From: CAZKAP01 sp964550895
GTDB taxonomy: Bacteria; Bacteroidota; Bacteroidia; Flavobacteriales; Flavobacteriaceae
Length of the DNA stretch: 64,000 nucleotides
Assembly (NCBI GenBank): GCA_964550895.1
Contig: CAZKAP010000010.1
Location: 5,954-69,953 of the forward strand
Reading direction: 5' to 3'
A program made the translations under genes and the position numbers. The notes beneath the pieces are model-generated. The model made no database searches and was not told where the DNA came from. It was given only the letters and a program-made list of their open reading frames with translations. Shown one piece after another: positions 34,765-44,199 of this stretch (position 1 is its first letter; every line of letters starts with the position of its first letter).

Positions 34765-35834
34765 GTATCCCTGAGCCGTTCTATACCCTCCTCCAGGCTT
34801 ATCCGGTATTTCCAGCCCAGACCATTCAATTTGGATACGTCGGTGAGCTTAACCATAGTCCCGTCGGGTTTCTCGGTATTGAATTCGAACCCCCCCTGGT
34901 ATCCCAGTTTGGAACGAATGAGTTCGGCCAATTCCCGTATAGAAATATCAAGGCCCGTACCGATGTTAATGTGCGTATTTCGGATTTCCTTCTGATCGGG
35001 AGAGTAGGTGTCCTTGAAATCGCGGTTTTCCATGATAAACACACAGGCGTCGGCCATGTCTTCCGACCACAGGAATTCACGTCTGGGGTTTCCACTACCC
35101 CAGATTTCCACCTTTACTTCTCCGTTGTGCTTATAGACTCCCTGTTCGGCAAGGATGGATAAAATTATATCCTCCGATACCTGTCCGTTAACCCCCTGTA
35201 TGGGAAGATGGTCCAGATCCTTTCTTATGTATTCCCAATCGCCACGTTCCAAGGCGCGACCGAGCAGTATTTTCCGAAGCAGGGCCGGGAGAACATGGGA
35301 CCTGGTCAGATCGAAGTTGTCATTGGGCCCGTAGAGGTTGGTAGGCATCACGCTGATGAAGTTTGTCCCGTACTGTAAATTATAACTCTCACACATCTTG
35401 ATGCCGGCAATCTTTGCTATGGCATAGGGTTCATTGGTGTACTCCAGCACGTCGGTGAGCAGGTAGTCCTCCCGCATGGGTTGCGGGGACTCCTTGGGAT
35501 AAATGCAGGTGCTGCCCAGAAACAAGAGCTTCTTCACTCCGAACAGATACGAGAGGTGTATCACATTATTTTGAATACACATGTTCTCATAAATGAAATC
35601 CGCCCGGTAGGTATTGTTGGCAACGATGCCACCCACCTTGGCTGCGGCCAGGAATACATAGTCCGGACGTTCCTCTTCGAAGAAACGCTTTACCGAATCG
35701 AAATGAGTGAGGTCCAGCTCCGACTTAGTCCGGTATACCAGGTTAGTATAACCCCGGGCTTTCAGGTTTTTGACAATAGCACTGCCCACCAGGCCCCTGT
35801 GCCCGGCGATGTAGATTTTCGAATCCAGATTCAT
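34734..35834 (-). CDS. fcl: GDP-L-fucose synthase
   Basis: 366 residues, an extended SDR somewhat longer than the 320-residue Escherichia coli enzyme, as in Bacteroidota. The NADP fold is GHRGLVGSAIVKNL; the catalytic YxxxK lies in EPYAIAKIAG; MPTNLYGPNDNFD is a family hallmark. It performs the 3,5-epimerisation and 4-reduction of GDP-4-keto-6-deoxymannose made by the adjoining dehydratase, giving GDP-L-fucose. It lies four bases after the gmd stop. Its last 31 bp overlap the end of the convergent wzy gene. Confidence 0.95.
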   Translation of the reverse strand: MNLDSKIYIAGHRGLVGSAIVKNLKARGYTNLVYRTKSELDLTHFDSVKRFFEEERPDYVFLAAAKVGGIVANNTYRADFIYENMCIQNNVIHLSYLFGVKKLLFLGSTCIYPKESPQPMREDYLLTDVLEYTNEPYAIAKIAGIKMCESYNLQYGTNFISVMPTNLYGPNDNFDLTRSHVLPALLRKILLGRALERGDWEYIRKDLDHLPIQGVNGQVSEDIILSILAEQGVYKHNGEVKVEIWGSGNPRREFLWSEDMADACVFIMENRDFKDTYSPDQKEIRNTHINIGTGLDISIRELAELIRSKLGYQGGFEFNTEKPDGTMVKLTDVSKLNGLGWKYRISLEEGIERLRDTYLASVSNEE

Positions 35835-35838
35835 ATTC

Positions 35839-36957
35839 TTATTCGAAGTAGTTCATAATTCGGTAACCTCCCTGCTTGAGGTATTGCTCCTTACGCATCA
35901 GCTGCAGGTCGCTCTCTACCATATCCTTGATCAGGTCGTCCAGGGAGTACTCAGGTTCCCAATCCAGCTTTCTCTTGGCTTTGGAAGCATCTCCAATGAG
36001 CAGATCGACCTCGGTGGGCCGGAAATACTTGGGATCAACGGCAAGCACCTCTTTTCCGGCCTCCAATTGGAAATCGGGGTTGTTACAGGCTTTCACATAG
36101 GCCTTCTCCTCTACCCCGCTCCCATGAAATTCGAGTTCGATTCCCAGTTGAGCGAAACTCATCCTTACGAATTCCCGTACCGGAGTGGTTTTACCCGTGG
36201 CGATTACCCAGTCTTCGGCCTCGTTGTGTTGCAGGATCAGCCACATCATCCGGACATAATCCTTGGCGTGTCCCCAATCCCTTTGTGCATCTAAATTTCC
36301 CAAAAAGAATTTATCCTGAAGGCCCAATGCGATCCGTGCTGTGGCCCGGGTGATCTTTCGAGTAACGAAGGTTTCCCCCCTTATGGGCGATTCGTGATTA
36401 AAGAGGATCCCGTTGCAGGCGAATATGTTGTAGGCCTCGCGGTAATTCACAGTTATCCAATAGGCGTACATCTTAGCTACCGCATACGGGCTACGGGGAT
36501 AAAAAGGCGTGGTCTCCGATTGAGGTACCTCCTGCACCTTACCGTACAATTCGGAAGTGGAGGCCTGGTAAATCCGGGTCTTCTTTTCCAGTCCCAGCAG
36601 CCTCACGGCGTCCAATATGCGAAGCGTCCCCAGTCCATCGGCATTGGCGGTATACTCGGGGATCTCGAATGATACATGTACATGGCTCATCGCGGCCAGG
36701 TTGTAGATCTCATCGGGCTGGATTTCCTGTATCAGACGGATCATGTTGGTGCTGTCCGTCATATCTCCGTAATGAAGAATAAAATTCCGGTTCTCCTCGT
36801 GGGGATCCTGGTATAGATGGTCGATTCGGTCTGTATTAAACAAGGAAGACCTTCTTTTTAGTCCATGGACCTCATATCCCTTCTTCAGAAGAAATTCACT
36901 TAAATAGGCGCCATCCTGTCCGGTAACCCCTGTAATCAGGGCCTTCTTTTTGTTCAC
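35839..36957 (-). CDS. gmd: GDP-mannose 4,6-dehydratase
   Basis: 372 residues, full length. GVTGQDGAYLSEFLLKKGYE and HGLKRRSSLFNTDRIDHLY are diagnostic, as are SELYGKVQEVPQSETTPFYP and the catalytic YAVAKMYAYW. NHESPIRGETFVTRKITRA completes the signature. It makes GDP-4-keto-6-deoxymannose, the fucose precursor. The start is a GTG at 36955-36957; the first residues MNKKKALITG fit the family. It is co-transcribed with fcl (4-bp spacing). Mannose-1-phosphate guanylyltransferase is not in the window and must be encoded elsewhere. Confidence 0.96.
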   Translation of the reverse strand: MNKKKALITGVTGQDGAYLSEFLLKKGYEVHGLKRRSSLFNTDRIDHLYQDPHEENRNFILHYGDMTDSTNMIRLIQEIQPDEIYNLAAMSHVHVSFEIPEYTANADGLGTLRILDAVRLLGLEKKTRIYQASTSELYGKVQEVPQSETTPFYPRSPYAVAKMYAYWITVNYREAYNIFACNGILFNHESPIRGETFVTRKITRATARIALGLQDKFFLGNLDAQRDWGHAKDYVRMMWLILQHNEAEDWVIATGKTTPVREFVRMSFAQLGIELEFHGSGVEEKAYVKACNNPDFQLEAGKEVLAVDPKYFRPTEVDLLIGDASKAKRKLDWEPEYSLDDLIKDMVESDLQLMRKEQYLKQGGYRIMNYFE

Positions 36958-37160
36958 GAGATTGTATTTTTTAGTATGAATTGATTATAGAACTCCTGCA
37001 GGTACTGTATTATTATCAAAAAACGGGAAAGTATGGACGTTTACATCCTGGCCAAGAAAATCGGACCTACCCGAATGGGGGCGAAATTTTAAGAACACTT
37101 GTGCATTTCCCGATACTAAACTAAGTCTATTCTTGTTAATATTGGTGTAAAGAAACGACG

Positions 37161-38036
37161 ATGCAGAAGATTGCTGTACTGCTCACATGCTTTAACCGAA
37201 AGGAAAAGACCTTACAATCCCTATCCTCTTTATATGCCGCAGTTAAGGCATACCCGGGAGATCTCGATATACAGGTATTCCTGACCGATGACGGCTCTTC
37301 GGACGGCACAGGAGACGCGGTTCGTGCCAATTATCCCGAGATTAAGGTGCTTCAGGGAACCGGTTCCCTCTACTGGGCAGGCGGTATGCGAAATTCGTGG
37401 AATGCAGCTCGGGAAGCAGGGGGATTCGACGGGTATTTCCTCCTAAACGATGATACCAATGTTTACGATTCGCTGTGGACGGAGCTGTTTAATACCCATC
37501 AATATTGCCTGAAAAATTACAAGCGACCGGGGGTATATGTGGGAAGTACCATAGACAAGGTCACCCGGGAGATTTCCTACGGTGGTAATGTCTTTACCAA
37601 CCGCTTAACAGCCCGCTACAAGAGGCTTATTCCCAATGGCGAGACTCCGCAAATGTGCGAGTTGGGCAATGCCAATATCATGCTGGTTCCCAACACGGTG
37701 GTACAGGAAATCGGAATACTGTCAGAGGGTTTTATCCATGGCATGGCAGATTACGATTACACTCTTCTGGCCAGAAAAAACAAGATTCCTGTGCTCACCG
37801 CACCCAACTATCTCGGCGAATGCACCAACGACGACCGGAACCCCTACCCCAATTACCACAGCCTTTCCCTGAAACAGCGGATAAAATTTCTATATAGTCC
37901 CACAGGACTGGATTTCAAATCCAATATGCAATACATGAAGCGGAATTTCCCACTCCGAGTGCCTTTTGTATTCCTGGCCGCCTGGTTCAAGGTATTGTTT
38001 CCCAGACTGTATGCCTCGGTCCGTCCTATGGAATAA
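37161..38036 (+). CDS. Glycosyltransferase family 2 (rhamnosyltransferase-like)
   Basis: 291 residues, GT-A fold. The N-terminus is KIAVLLTCFNRKEKTLQSL, with the nucleotide-binding DDGSSDGT and the metal-binding LLNDDTNVY. GSLYWAGGMRNSW is a motif of the WbbL/rhamnosyltransferase-like group within GT2. It has no membrane anchor beyond a weak C-terminal hydrophobic patch (VFLAAWFKVLF). Donor sugar unknown. About 160 bp separate it from the next glycosyltransferase gene. Confidence 0.88.
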   Translation: MQKIAVLLTCFNRKEKTLQSLSSLYAAVKAYPGDLDIQVFLTDDGSSDGTGDAVRANYPEIKVLQGTGSLYWAGGMRNSWNAAREAGGFDGYFLLNDDTNVYDSLWTELFNTHQYCLKNYKRPGVYVGSTIDKVTREISYGGNVFTNRLTARYKRLIPNGETPQMCELGNANIMLVPNTVVQEIGILSEGFIHGMADYDYTLLARKNKIPVLTAPNYLGECTNDDRNPYPNYHSLSLKQRIKFLYSPTGLDFKSNMQYMKRNFPLRVPFVFLAAWFKVLFPRLYASVRPME

Positions 38037-38198
38037 GCCTTCCGGGCGGGAAAGAGAACTATTTTTTAACAGAATAATCAATCCCTTACCCATCACATTC
38101 ATCAAGGATTAAGAAACTGCTATTTTTTCTTCATCCATACCAATCGACTGATCTCTTCCGTGTACTTTACCTAATTTTACCCCGACTACCTGGCCAAG

Positions 38199-39272
38199 AT
38201 GAAGATTGCACTGGTACTTCCTAACAACACCTCCAAGGCTCCGTACCTGTTAAAGTTTGAGAAAATCCTGATCTCCAAAATGTCGGATTACGAGCTTATC
38301 GTATGGGATCGGGACGGTGTGGAAGAACATGCCATCCGATACCGGACAAAACCCAGAAATGGGGTACTGGGAAAGATTCGGAACTATATGTCGTTTGCGC
38401 GTTTCGTGAGAAAGGTTGTCCGCAAGAAGCAGTACGACCGACTGATCGTATATACCGGGCAAATGGCATTATTTTTAGGGACCTTCCTGTATACCGGTTA
38501 CCGAAACCGCTACTGGCTCGACATTCGGGATTACAGCGCATTCCTAAAACTTCTACCGGGCAGGTTCAACAGGGTCGTCCGGAGTTCTGCCCATTGCAGC
38601 ATTTCCTCTCCGGCTTTCAAAACCTGGCTTCCAAAAGGGAAGCCCTATATTATGTCCCATAACCTTGACAAACCGCTTATCGAGCAGAGGATGGAGCAGC
38701 CCAATCGTCCATCTTCCGATTTCTTTAATGCCGTTCCCCTGCATCTGGACACCATAGGACAAATCAAGTATTTGGAAGCCGAAAAGGAACTCATTTCTGC
38801 CTTTAAGAACGATAGGGGCTTTCGGCTTGGCTTTTTCGGATTTGGCCCTGCCCTGGACGAGTTAAAGGAATGGGTGGACAAAGAAAAAATCGATAATGTG
38901 CATTTTCACGGCGCATACCAAAAAGAGGAGGAAAACGACTTATTATCCCAAACCAATTTGTTGAATATACTGATCCCTAAGGAGGACATTAACGGTAAAA
39001 CGCTGCTCAGCAATCGACTCTACCTTTCCGCCCTTTTGCAGATTCCGGCTATAGTTTTTGAGGGCACCGCCCAAAGTGAGATCCTGAAGAAATATAAGCT
39101 GGGGTTCTCCGTTACTAGCTATGAAAAACTGAAGCAACGAGCGCTTGAATACCAGGAGGGTTTCGAACCCGGGGTTTTCGTCCGGGGTTGCCGATCATTT
39201 TTGAAGCAGGTCAAAGAGGATAATCTCACATTCGAGACCCGATTAAGAGAATTTATAGAACAACCCAAATAA
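38199..39272 (+). CDS. Putative glycosyltransferase (GT-B-like)
   Basis: 357 residues. It starts MKIALVLPNNTSKAPYLLKF and has a two-lobe layout with a C-terminal region LLNILIPKEDINGKTLLSNR and QIPAIVFEGTAQSEILKKYK, as in GT-B sugar transferases of capsule loci. The EX7E motif is not clear, so family assignment is loose. It ends one base before the CapE-type gene, which places it at the head of the N-acetyl-fucosamine operon. Moderately sure of glycosyltransferase function, not of the sugar. Confidence 0.7.
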   Translation: MKIALVLPNNTSKAPYLLKFEKILISKMSDYELIVWDRDGVEEHAIRYRTKPRNGVLGKIRNYMSFARFVRKVVRKKQYDRLIVYTGQMALFLGTFLYTGYRNRYWLDIRDYSAFLKLLPGRFNRVVRSSAHCSISSPAFKTWLPKGKPYIMSHNLDKPLIEQRMEQPNRPSSDFFNAVPLHLDTIGQIKYLEAEKELISAFKNDRGFRLGFFGFGPALDELKEWVDKEKIDNVHFHGAYQKEEENDLLSQTNLLNILIPKEDINGKTLLSNRLYLSALLQIPAIVFEGTAQSEILKKYKLGFSVTSYEKLKQRALEYQEGFEPGVFVRGCRSFLKQVKEDNLTFETRLREFIEQPK

Positions 39273-39273
39273 C

Positions 39274-40278
39274 ATGTTCGAAGGCAAAACACTACTAATT
39301 ACAGGAGGCACCGGATCTTTCGGCAATGCAGTACTCAACCGATTTCTGGAAACGGACATCAAGGAGATCCGGATATTCAGCAGGGACGAAAAGAAGCAGG
39401 ACGATATGCGGAACACCCTCAAAAATCCGAAGGTCAAATTTTATATCGGAGACGTCCGGCAATACGACAGCATCGTCAAGGCCATGCACGGGGTAGACTA
39501 CGTATTCCATGCCGCCGCGCTCAAGCAGGTACCCTCCTGTGAATTCTTTCCATTGGAGGCTGCCAAGACCAATGTCTTCGGAACCCAGAACGTGATCGAC
39601 GCAGCAGTCGCCCGCAACGTGGGCAGGGTCATTTGCCTGAGCACCGATAAGGCAGCTTACCCGATAAATGCAATGGGAATCAGCAAGGCACTGATGGAGA
39701 AAGTCGCCATAGCCGCTTCCCGCAATATACCCGAAGGCGGAACCACCGTGTGCCTGACCCGTTACGGGAACGTCATGGCTTCCCGGGGCTCAGTGATACC
39801 CCTGTTTGTCAACCAGATCAGATCCGGACTTCCCCTAACCGTTACGGACCCCAACATGACCCGCTTCCTCATGTCTTTGGAGGATGCGGTAGACCTGGTC
39901 CTGTTCGCCTTCGAGCACGGTAATCAAGGAGACCTCTTTGTCAATAAGGCCCCGGCCAGCACCATAGGTGATCTGGCCATGGCGGTTTGTGAACTCATGG
40001 GAGCCGATAACGAAATCAAGGTAATAGGAACCCGCCACGGAGAAAAGCTCTACGAGACGCTCTGTACGAGGGAGGAAATGCAGAAAGCCGTTGATATGGG
40101 AGAGTTTTACCGGATTCCTGCGGATAACCGGGACTTGAACTACAGTCGTTATTTCTCGGAAGGGGAAGTGGATATGAGCCAAATCGAGGATTACCACTCC
40201 CACAATACCCGACGCCTGAATATGGAGGAGCTCAAGCAGACCCTCCTGAGTCTCGATTACATGAAAGAACAGCTCTAG
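39274..40278 (+). CDS. capE: UDP-GlcNAc 4,6-dehydratase/5-epimerase (CapE/WbjB/FnlA type)
   Basis: 334 residues, soluble short form without membrane helices. TGGTGSFGNAVLNRFLETDI starts the NADP fold; IFSRDEKKQDDMRN is diagnostic for this group; STDKAAYPINAMGISKALME carries the active site, with Met in the place of the usual SDR tyrosine and the lysine in GISK. It catalyses the first step toward UDP-N-acetyl-L-fucosamine: dehydration plus C5 inversion of UDP-GlcNAc. Genes of the CapF and CapG types follow, which fixes the pathway. Its stop TAG is followed directly by the ATG of a cupin gene. Confidence 0.92.
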   Translation: MFEGKTLLITGGTGSFGNAVLNRFLETDIKEIRIFSRDEKKQDDMRNTLKNPKVKFYIGDVRQYDSIVKAMHGVDYVFHAAALKQVPSCEFFPLEAAKTNVFGTQNVIDAAVARNVGRVICLSTDKAAYPINAMGISKALMEKVAIAASRNIPEGGTTVCLTRYGNVMASRGSVIPLFVNQIRSGLPLTVTDPNMTRFLMSLEDAVDLVLFAFEHGNQGDLFVNKAPASTIGDLAMAVCELMGADNEIKVIGTRHGEKLYETLCTREEMQKAVDMGEFYRIPADNRDLNYSRYFSEGEVDMSQIEDYHSHNTRRLNMEELKQTLLSLDYMKEQL

Positions 40279-40710
40279 ATGGAACAGCCCAAACTCATCA
40301 CCGGGACCGATTTTGCCGACGAGCGGGGCAGGATCCGTTTCTTCAATGAGTGGCAGCTAGACAACATTGTACGTCTCTATGAAATCGAGCCTGCCGATAC
40401 CGAAAGCATACGGGCCTGGCAGGGGCATAAAATTGAAAATAAGTGGTTCCATTGCACGGCCGGAGCATTTACCATCAACCTGATACAACTGCTCGACTGG
40501 GATCAACCCCAAAAGGAAGTAAACCGCTACACCTACACGCTTCGGCAGGATACGCCTGAGGTGTTATGGGTTCGGGCAGGTATGGCCTCGGGGATCAAAG
40601 CCCGCATACCGGGTTCCCGGCTCATGGTGTTTTCCGACCTGGGGCTGGAGCAGTCCAAAGCGGACGACTACCGATTCCCTCTGGAGCAATGGACATTCGA
40701 AGAAAACTAG
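40279..40710 (+). CDS. Cupin-fold sugar epimerase-like protein (WxcM/RmlC-like)
   Basis: 143 residues, a single cupin barrel. RIRFFNEWQLDNIVRLYEIE, WQGHKIENKWFHCTAGAFTI and VLWVRAGMASGIKA resemble the WxcM/FdtA-like cupins annotated as sugar 3,4-ketoisomerases or epimerases. It begins on the base after the capE stop and ends four bases before capF, so it is an inserted member of the N-acetyl-fucosamine operon. The well-known capE-capF-capG and fnlABC sets lack it at this position. Its job could be epimerisation of the 4-keto intermediate or a regulatory role; catalytic residues cannot be assigned with certainty. Confidence 0.75.
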   Translation: MEQPKLITGTDFADERGRIRFFNEWQLDNIVRLYEIEPADTESIRAWQGHKIENKWFHCTAGAFTINLIQLLDWDQPQKEVNRYTYTLRQDTPEVLWVRAGMASGIKARIPGSRLMVFSDLGLEQSKADDYRFPLEQWTFEEN

Positions 40711-40714
40711 AATT

Positions 40715-41848
40715 ATGAAAATTGGCATAACCGGACAGGAAGGATTCGTAGGCTACCACCTGTACCAAACGCTTAAACTCGACGAAGCCTTCGAGCTTAT
40801 CCCTTATGACCGGAGCTACTTCTCAGATCCGGTGGCCCTGGACGCCTTCGTCTCCCAGTGTGATGTGGTCGTTCACCTGGCTGCCATGAACCGACACGAG
40901 AACCCACAGGTCATTTACGATACCAATATCCGCCTGGTGGAACAGCTGATCTCGGCCTGCCGGGATACGGGATCCACCCCCCACATCCTGTTTTCCTCGT
41001 CCACCCAGGAAAAACAAGACAACCTCTACGGCAAGTCCAAGAAGGAGGGAAAGGAGATGCTTCAGAAATGGGCGACAGAGTCCGGCGGGCGGCTCACTTC
41101 ACTCACCATACCTAATGTATTCGGGCCCTTTGGTCTGCCCAATTACAACTCCTTTATCGCGACCTTTTGCCATAAAGTGGCACGGGGCGAGGAACCGAAG
41201 ATCATACAGGACAACGAAGTCAGGCTGATCTACATTAACGAACTCGTGGCGGCCTTCACCAAAGCGATCCGGCAGGAAGATCCCCTTCGGGTGGAAGCAG
41301 GCCGGTCCATTGAATTTCCCGTTCCTGCACTGCACGCGAGAAAGGTGTCGGACATCCTGAGCATGCTGCTGCGTTTTAAGGGGGATTACATAGAAAAAGG
41401 AATATTCCCTAATCTGCAGGAAGAATTTGGCAAAGCCCTGTTTAATACCTTCCGGTGCTACATACCGAAAGAACACTATCCCGTGAAATACACGAAGCAC
41501 ACCGACCCGAGAGGGAGCTTCGTTGAAATAGCCCGGACCCAAACCCCGGGACAGTTTTCGTTTTCCACCACCGTGCCGGGGATTACCCGGGGCAATCATT
41601 TCCACACACGAAAGGCCGAGCGTTTTGCGGTCATTAAAGGAAAGGCGACGATTGAACTCCGAAGAATAGGAACCGAAGAAGTCATCACCTACCAACTGGA
41701 CGGAGAAGAGCCCGCCTATGTGGACATGCCCATCTGGTACACCCATAATATTACCAATGTGGGAGATGAGGAACTGATCACCCTCTTTTGGATTAATGAG
41801 CCCTTCGATCCGGACAATCCGGATACGTATTTCGAAGACGTAACCTAA
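40715..41848 (+). CDS. capF: Bifunctional reductase/epimerase CapF (WbjC/FnlB type)
   Basis: 377 residues, an N-terminal SDR domain (about 1-250; GITGQEGFVGYHLYQTL, HLAAMNRHENPQVIYDTNIR, LYGKSKKEGKEML) joined to a C-terminal cupin (about 260-377; DPRGSFVEIARTQTPGQFSF, ITRGNHFHTRKAERFAVIKG). That two-domain layout is specific for CapF, in which the cupin performs C3 epimerisation and the SDR performs 4-keto reduction to UDP-N-acetyl-L-talosamine. Histidines of the cupin (NHFHTRK) are intact. It lies between the cupin gene and capG. Confidence 0.93.
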   Translation: MKIGITGQEGFVGYHLYQTLKLDEAFELIPYDRSYFSDPVALDAFVSQCDVVVHLAAMNRHENPQVIYDTNIRLVEQLISACRDTGSTPHILFSSSTQEKQDNLYGKSKKEGKEMLQKWATESGGRLTSLTIPNVFGPFGLPNYNSFIATFCHKVARGEEPKIIQDNEVRLIYINELVAAFTKAIRQEDPLRVEAGRSIEFPVPALHARKVSDILSMLLRFKGDYIEKGIFPNLQEEFGKALFNTFRCYIPKEHYPVKYTKHTDPRGSFVEIARTQTPGQFSFSTTVPGITRGNHFHTRKAERFAVIKGKATIELRRIGTEEVITYQLDGEEPAYVDMPIWYTHNITNVGDEELITLFWINEPFDPDNPDTYFEDVT

Positions 41849-41858
41849 AAATGAAGCC

Positions 41859-42995
41859 TTGAAAAAACTCAAAGTAGTTACCGTAGTGGGTACTCGGCCG
41901 GAGATCATCCGGCTGGCCTGCGTTATGAAAGCACTGGATGCCAATGGGGCCATCGATCATACCCTGGTCCATACCGGGCAGAACTACGACTATGAGCTCA
42001 ACGAGATATTCTTTGAGGACATGGGAATCCGTCGGCCGGACCACTTCCTGAATGCGGCTGGCAAAAATGCCTCTGAGACGGTGGGTAACATCCTGGTAGC
42101 CATCGATCCCCTCCTGGAGGATATACAACCCGATGCCTTCCTGGTGCTGGGCGATACCAACAGCTGCCTCTGCGCCATTCCGGCCAAAAAACGAAAAATC
42201 CCCGTATTCCATATGGAAGCGGGTAACCGCTGTTTCGACCAACGGGTGCCGGAGGAAACGAATCGTAAGATCGTGGATCACGTTGCAGATATCAATCTTA
42301 CTTACAGTGATATAGCCAGAGAGTACTTGCTGCGCGAAGGCCTTTCTCCGGATCGGGTAATCAAGACCGGCAGCCCGATGTTCGAGGTACTGGGGAGTTT
42401 CAAGAGCAAGATCGAATCCTCGGACGTACTCTCCCGACTGGGTCTGGAACAGAATAAATACTTCGTGGTTTCCTCCCACCGGGAGGAGAACATCAACAAT
42501 CCCAGGAATTTCAAGGGACTGATCGATTCGCTCAATCAGATTGCGGAAAAGTACAATTATCCCGTGATCGTATCGACCCATCCGCGCACCCGAAACATGC
42601 TGAATTCCAAGGGAGTCGAAACGCATCCGAACATACAATTTCTGAAGCCGCTGGGATTCTCCGATTACAACGCCCTGCAACTCCATTCTTTCGCAGTCCT
42701 GTCGGATAGCGGTACGATTTCGGAAGAATCCTCCATACTCAACTTCAGGGCCCTGAACATCCGTGAGGCGCACGAGCGTCCCGAGGCCATGGAAGAGGCA
42801 TCGGTAATGATGGTCGGTCTGAGTCCCGAACGAATTATGCAGGCCCTCGAAGCCCTGGAGGTCCAGCAGCGAAACCCGAGCCGCAATTTCCGATTGGTCA
42901 GCGATTATAGCATGCCCAATGTCAGCGAAAAAGTAGTTCGGATCATATTATCGTATACCGACTACGTGAATCGCGTCGTCTGGTCGAAATACTAA
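41859..42995 (+). CDS. capG: UDP-N-acetylhexosamine 2-epimerase CapG (WbjD/FnlC type)
   Basis: 378 residues, WecB superfamily. The start is KLKVVTVVGTRPEIIRLACV; LVLGDTNSCLCAIPAKKRKI and HMEAGNRCFDQRVPEETNRK are family blocks; SDSGTISEESSILNF carries the C-terminal nucleotide site. The start codon is TTG at 41859, as the only upstream ATG runs into a stop after three codons. It would convert UDP-L-TalNAc into UDP-L-FucNAc, the final step after CapE and CapF. The sequence NAVGC-like variations of WecB are absent, and operon position favours the CapG role over UDP-ManNAc synthesis. Confidence 0.91.
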   Translation: MKKLKVVTVVGTRPEIIRLACVMKALDANGAIDHTLVHTGQNYDYELNEIFFEDMGIRRPDHFLNAAGKNASETVGNILVAIDPLLEDIQPDAFLVLGDTNSCLCAIPAKKRKIPVFHMEAGNRCFDQRVPEETNRKIVDHVADINLTYSDIAREYLLREGLSPDRVIKTGSPMFEVLGSFKSKIESSDVLSRLGLEQNKYFVVSSHREENINNPRNFKGLIDSLNQIAEKYNYPVIVSTHPRTRNMLNSKGVETHPNIQFLKPLGFSDYNALQLHSFAVLSDSGTISEESSILNFRALNIREAHERPEAMEEASVMMVGLSPERIMQALEALEVQQRNPSRNFRLVSDYSMPNVSEKVVRIILSYTDYVNRVVWSKY

Positions 42996-42998
42996 ACT

Positions 42999-44192
42999 AT
43001 GCGAGTTCTTTTCCTGAGCCTGATCCTGCCCAACATGGACGATTCGGACAACCTGTATACCGAATTAATCCGGCAGTTCCACGAAAATGGCCACGAGATT
43101 ATCGCGGTGGCACCCCGGTGGAAGGAGGAATCCGTTGGCTACAAAAAGGAAGGCGGCATCCCCATTCTGCGCATGGCAACCCTTAAGCAGCTCAATGTGA
43201 GCAAATACTACAAGGCCATCGCTAATTTGCTCCTTCCGTATCAGTTCAGGAAAGGTCTGAAGCGAAGTGGAGTGGACCTGAATTTCGACCTGGTGATCAC
43301 CCATACTCCCCCCATCACCCTGCATCCGCTGATGCGCTGGTTCAAAAAGCGATACGGGGCGATGACCTATCTGATCCTGAGAGACATTTTTCCCCAAAAT
43401 GCGATCGACCTCAACATGATGAAGGAAGGCAGCCGGCCACATCAATTCTTCCGGAAACAGGAAAAGAAACTCTACAGCATATGCGATGGCATTGGTTGCA
43501 TGTCCCAGGGAAATATCGATTTCGTTAAGAAGCATAACCCGGAGTTACCGGCCGACAAGCTGCACATGCTGCCCAACTGGAGGTCGCCTCTTCCCTACCC
43601 GGCCCATACCGACCTGGATGAAATACGTCGGGAATACGGCTTCGGAGACAAGTTTGTGGTACTCTTCGGTGGCAATATCGGAGAACCTCAAAAAATGGAA
43701 AACATCGTTTCCCTGGCCGCCTCGCTCCGGGAACACGAGGACATCTTGTTTGCCATTTTTGGATACGGCACCAAAAAGGCACAGCTCGAAAGGCAGATCA
43801 GTGAGGCTGGGCTATCCAACATACAACTTCGCTCCGGTATCCCCCATGGGGAGTACTACCGGGTTCTGCACACGGCTGATGTAGGGCTGCTGGCCCTGAG
43901 TGAAGAGTTTACCATACCAAATATCCCTTCCAAGGCCCTGGTGTACTACAACACCAAAAAGCCCATACTGGCAGCCATTGACAAGAATACGGATATGGGC
44001 CGAATTCTGGAGGAGAAAGGCGCGGGTGTCTGGGCCGAGGCCAATCAGACCGAACGGCTCAAAGAGCTGCTTCTGGGCCTCTACAACGATCCGGATCGAA
44101 GGAGGGAGATAGGCGAAAACGGATACCGGTATCTGCTCGAGGAACTGACTCCCGAAATAGCCTATCAAACCATCATCAACCATTTCGAATAA
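42999..44192 (+). CDS. Glycosyltransferase family 4, WbuB-like (probable N-acetylfucosaminyltransferase)
   Basis: 397 residues, GT-B fold. VLFLSLILPNMDDSDNLYTE and ITHTPPITLHPLMRWFKKRY are close to the WbuB group. YLILRDIFPQNAIDLNMMKE and IPNIPSKALVYYNTKKPILA are further hallmarks. WbuB proteins are encoded beside fnl/cap genes and transfer L-FucNAc in several O-antigens. Here the gene follows capG by three bases, which supports the same donor. The acceptor cannot be deduced. Confidence 0.87.
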   Translation: MRVLFLSLILPNMDDSDNLYTELIRQFHENGHEIIAVAPRWKEESVGYKKEGGIPILRMATLKQLNVSKYYKAIANLLLPYQFRKGLKRSGVDLNFDLVITHTPPITLHPLMRWFKKRYGAMTYLILRDIFPQNAIDLNMMKEGSRPHQFFRKQEKKLYSICDGIGCMSQGNIDFVKKHNPELPADKLHMLPNWRSPLPYPAHTDLDEIRREYGFGDKFVVLFGGNIGEPQKMENIVSLAASLREHEDILFAIFGYGTKKAQLERQISEAGLSNIQLRSGIPHGEYYRVLHTADVGLLALSEEFTIPNIPSKALVYYNTKKPILAAIDKNTDMGRILEEKGAGVWAEANQTERLKELLLGLYNDPDRRREIGENGYRYLLEELTPEIAYQTIINHFE

Positions 44193-44199
44193 CGGCCCT

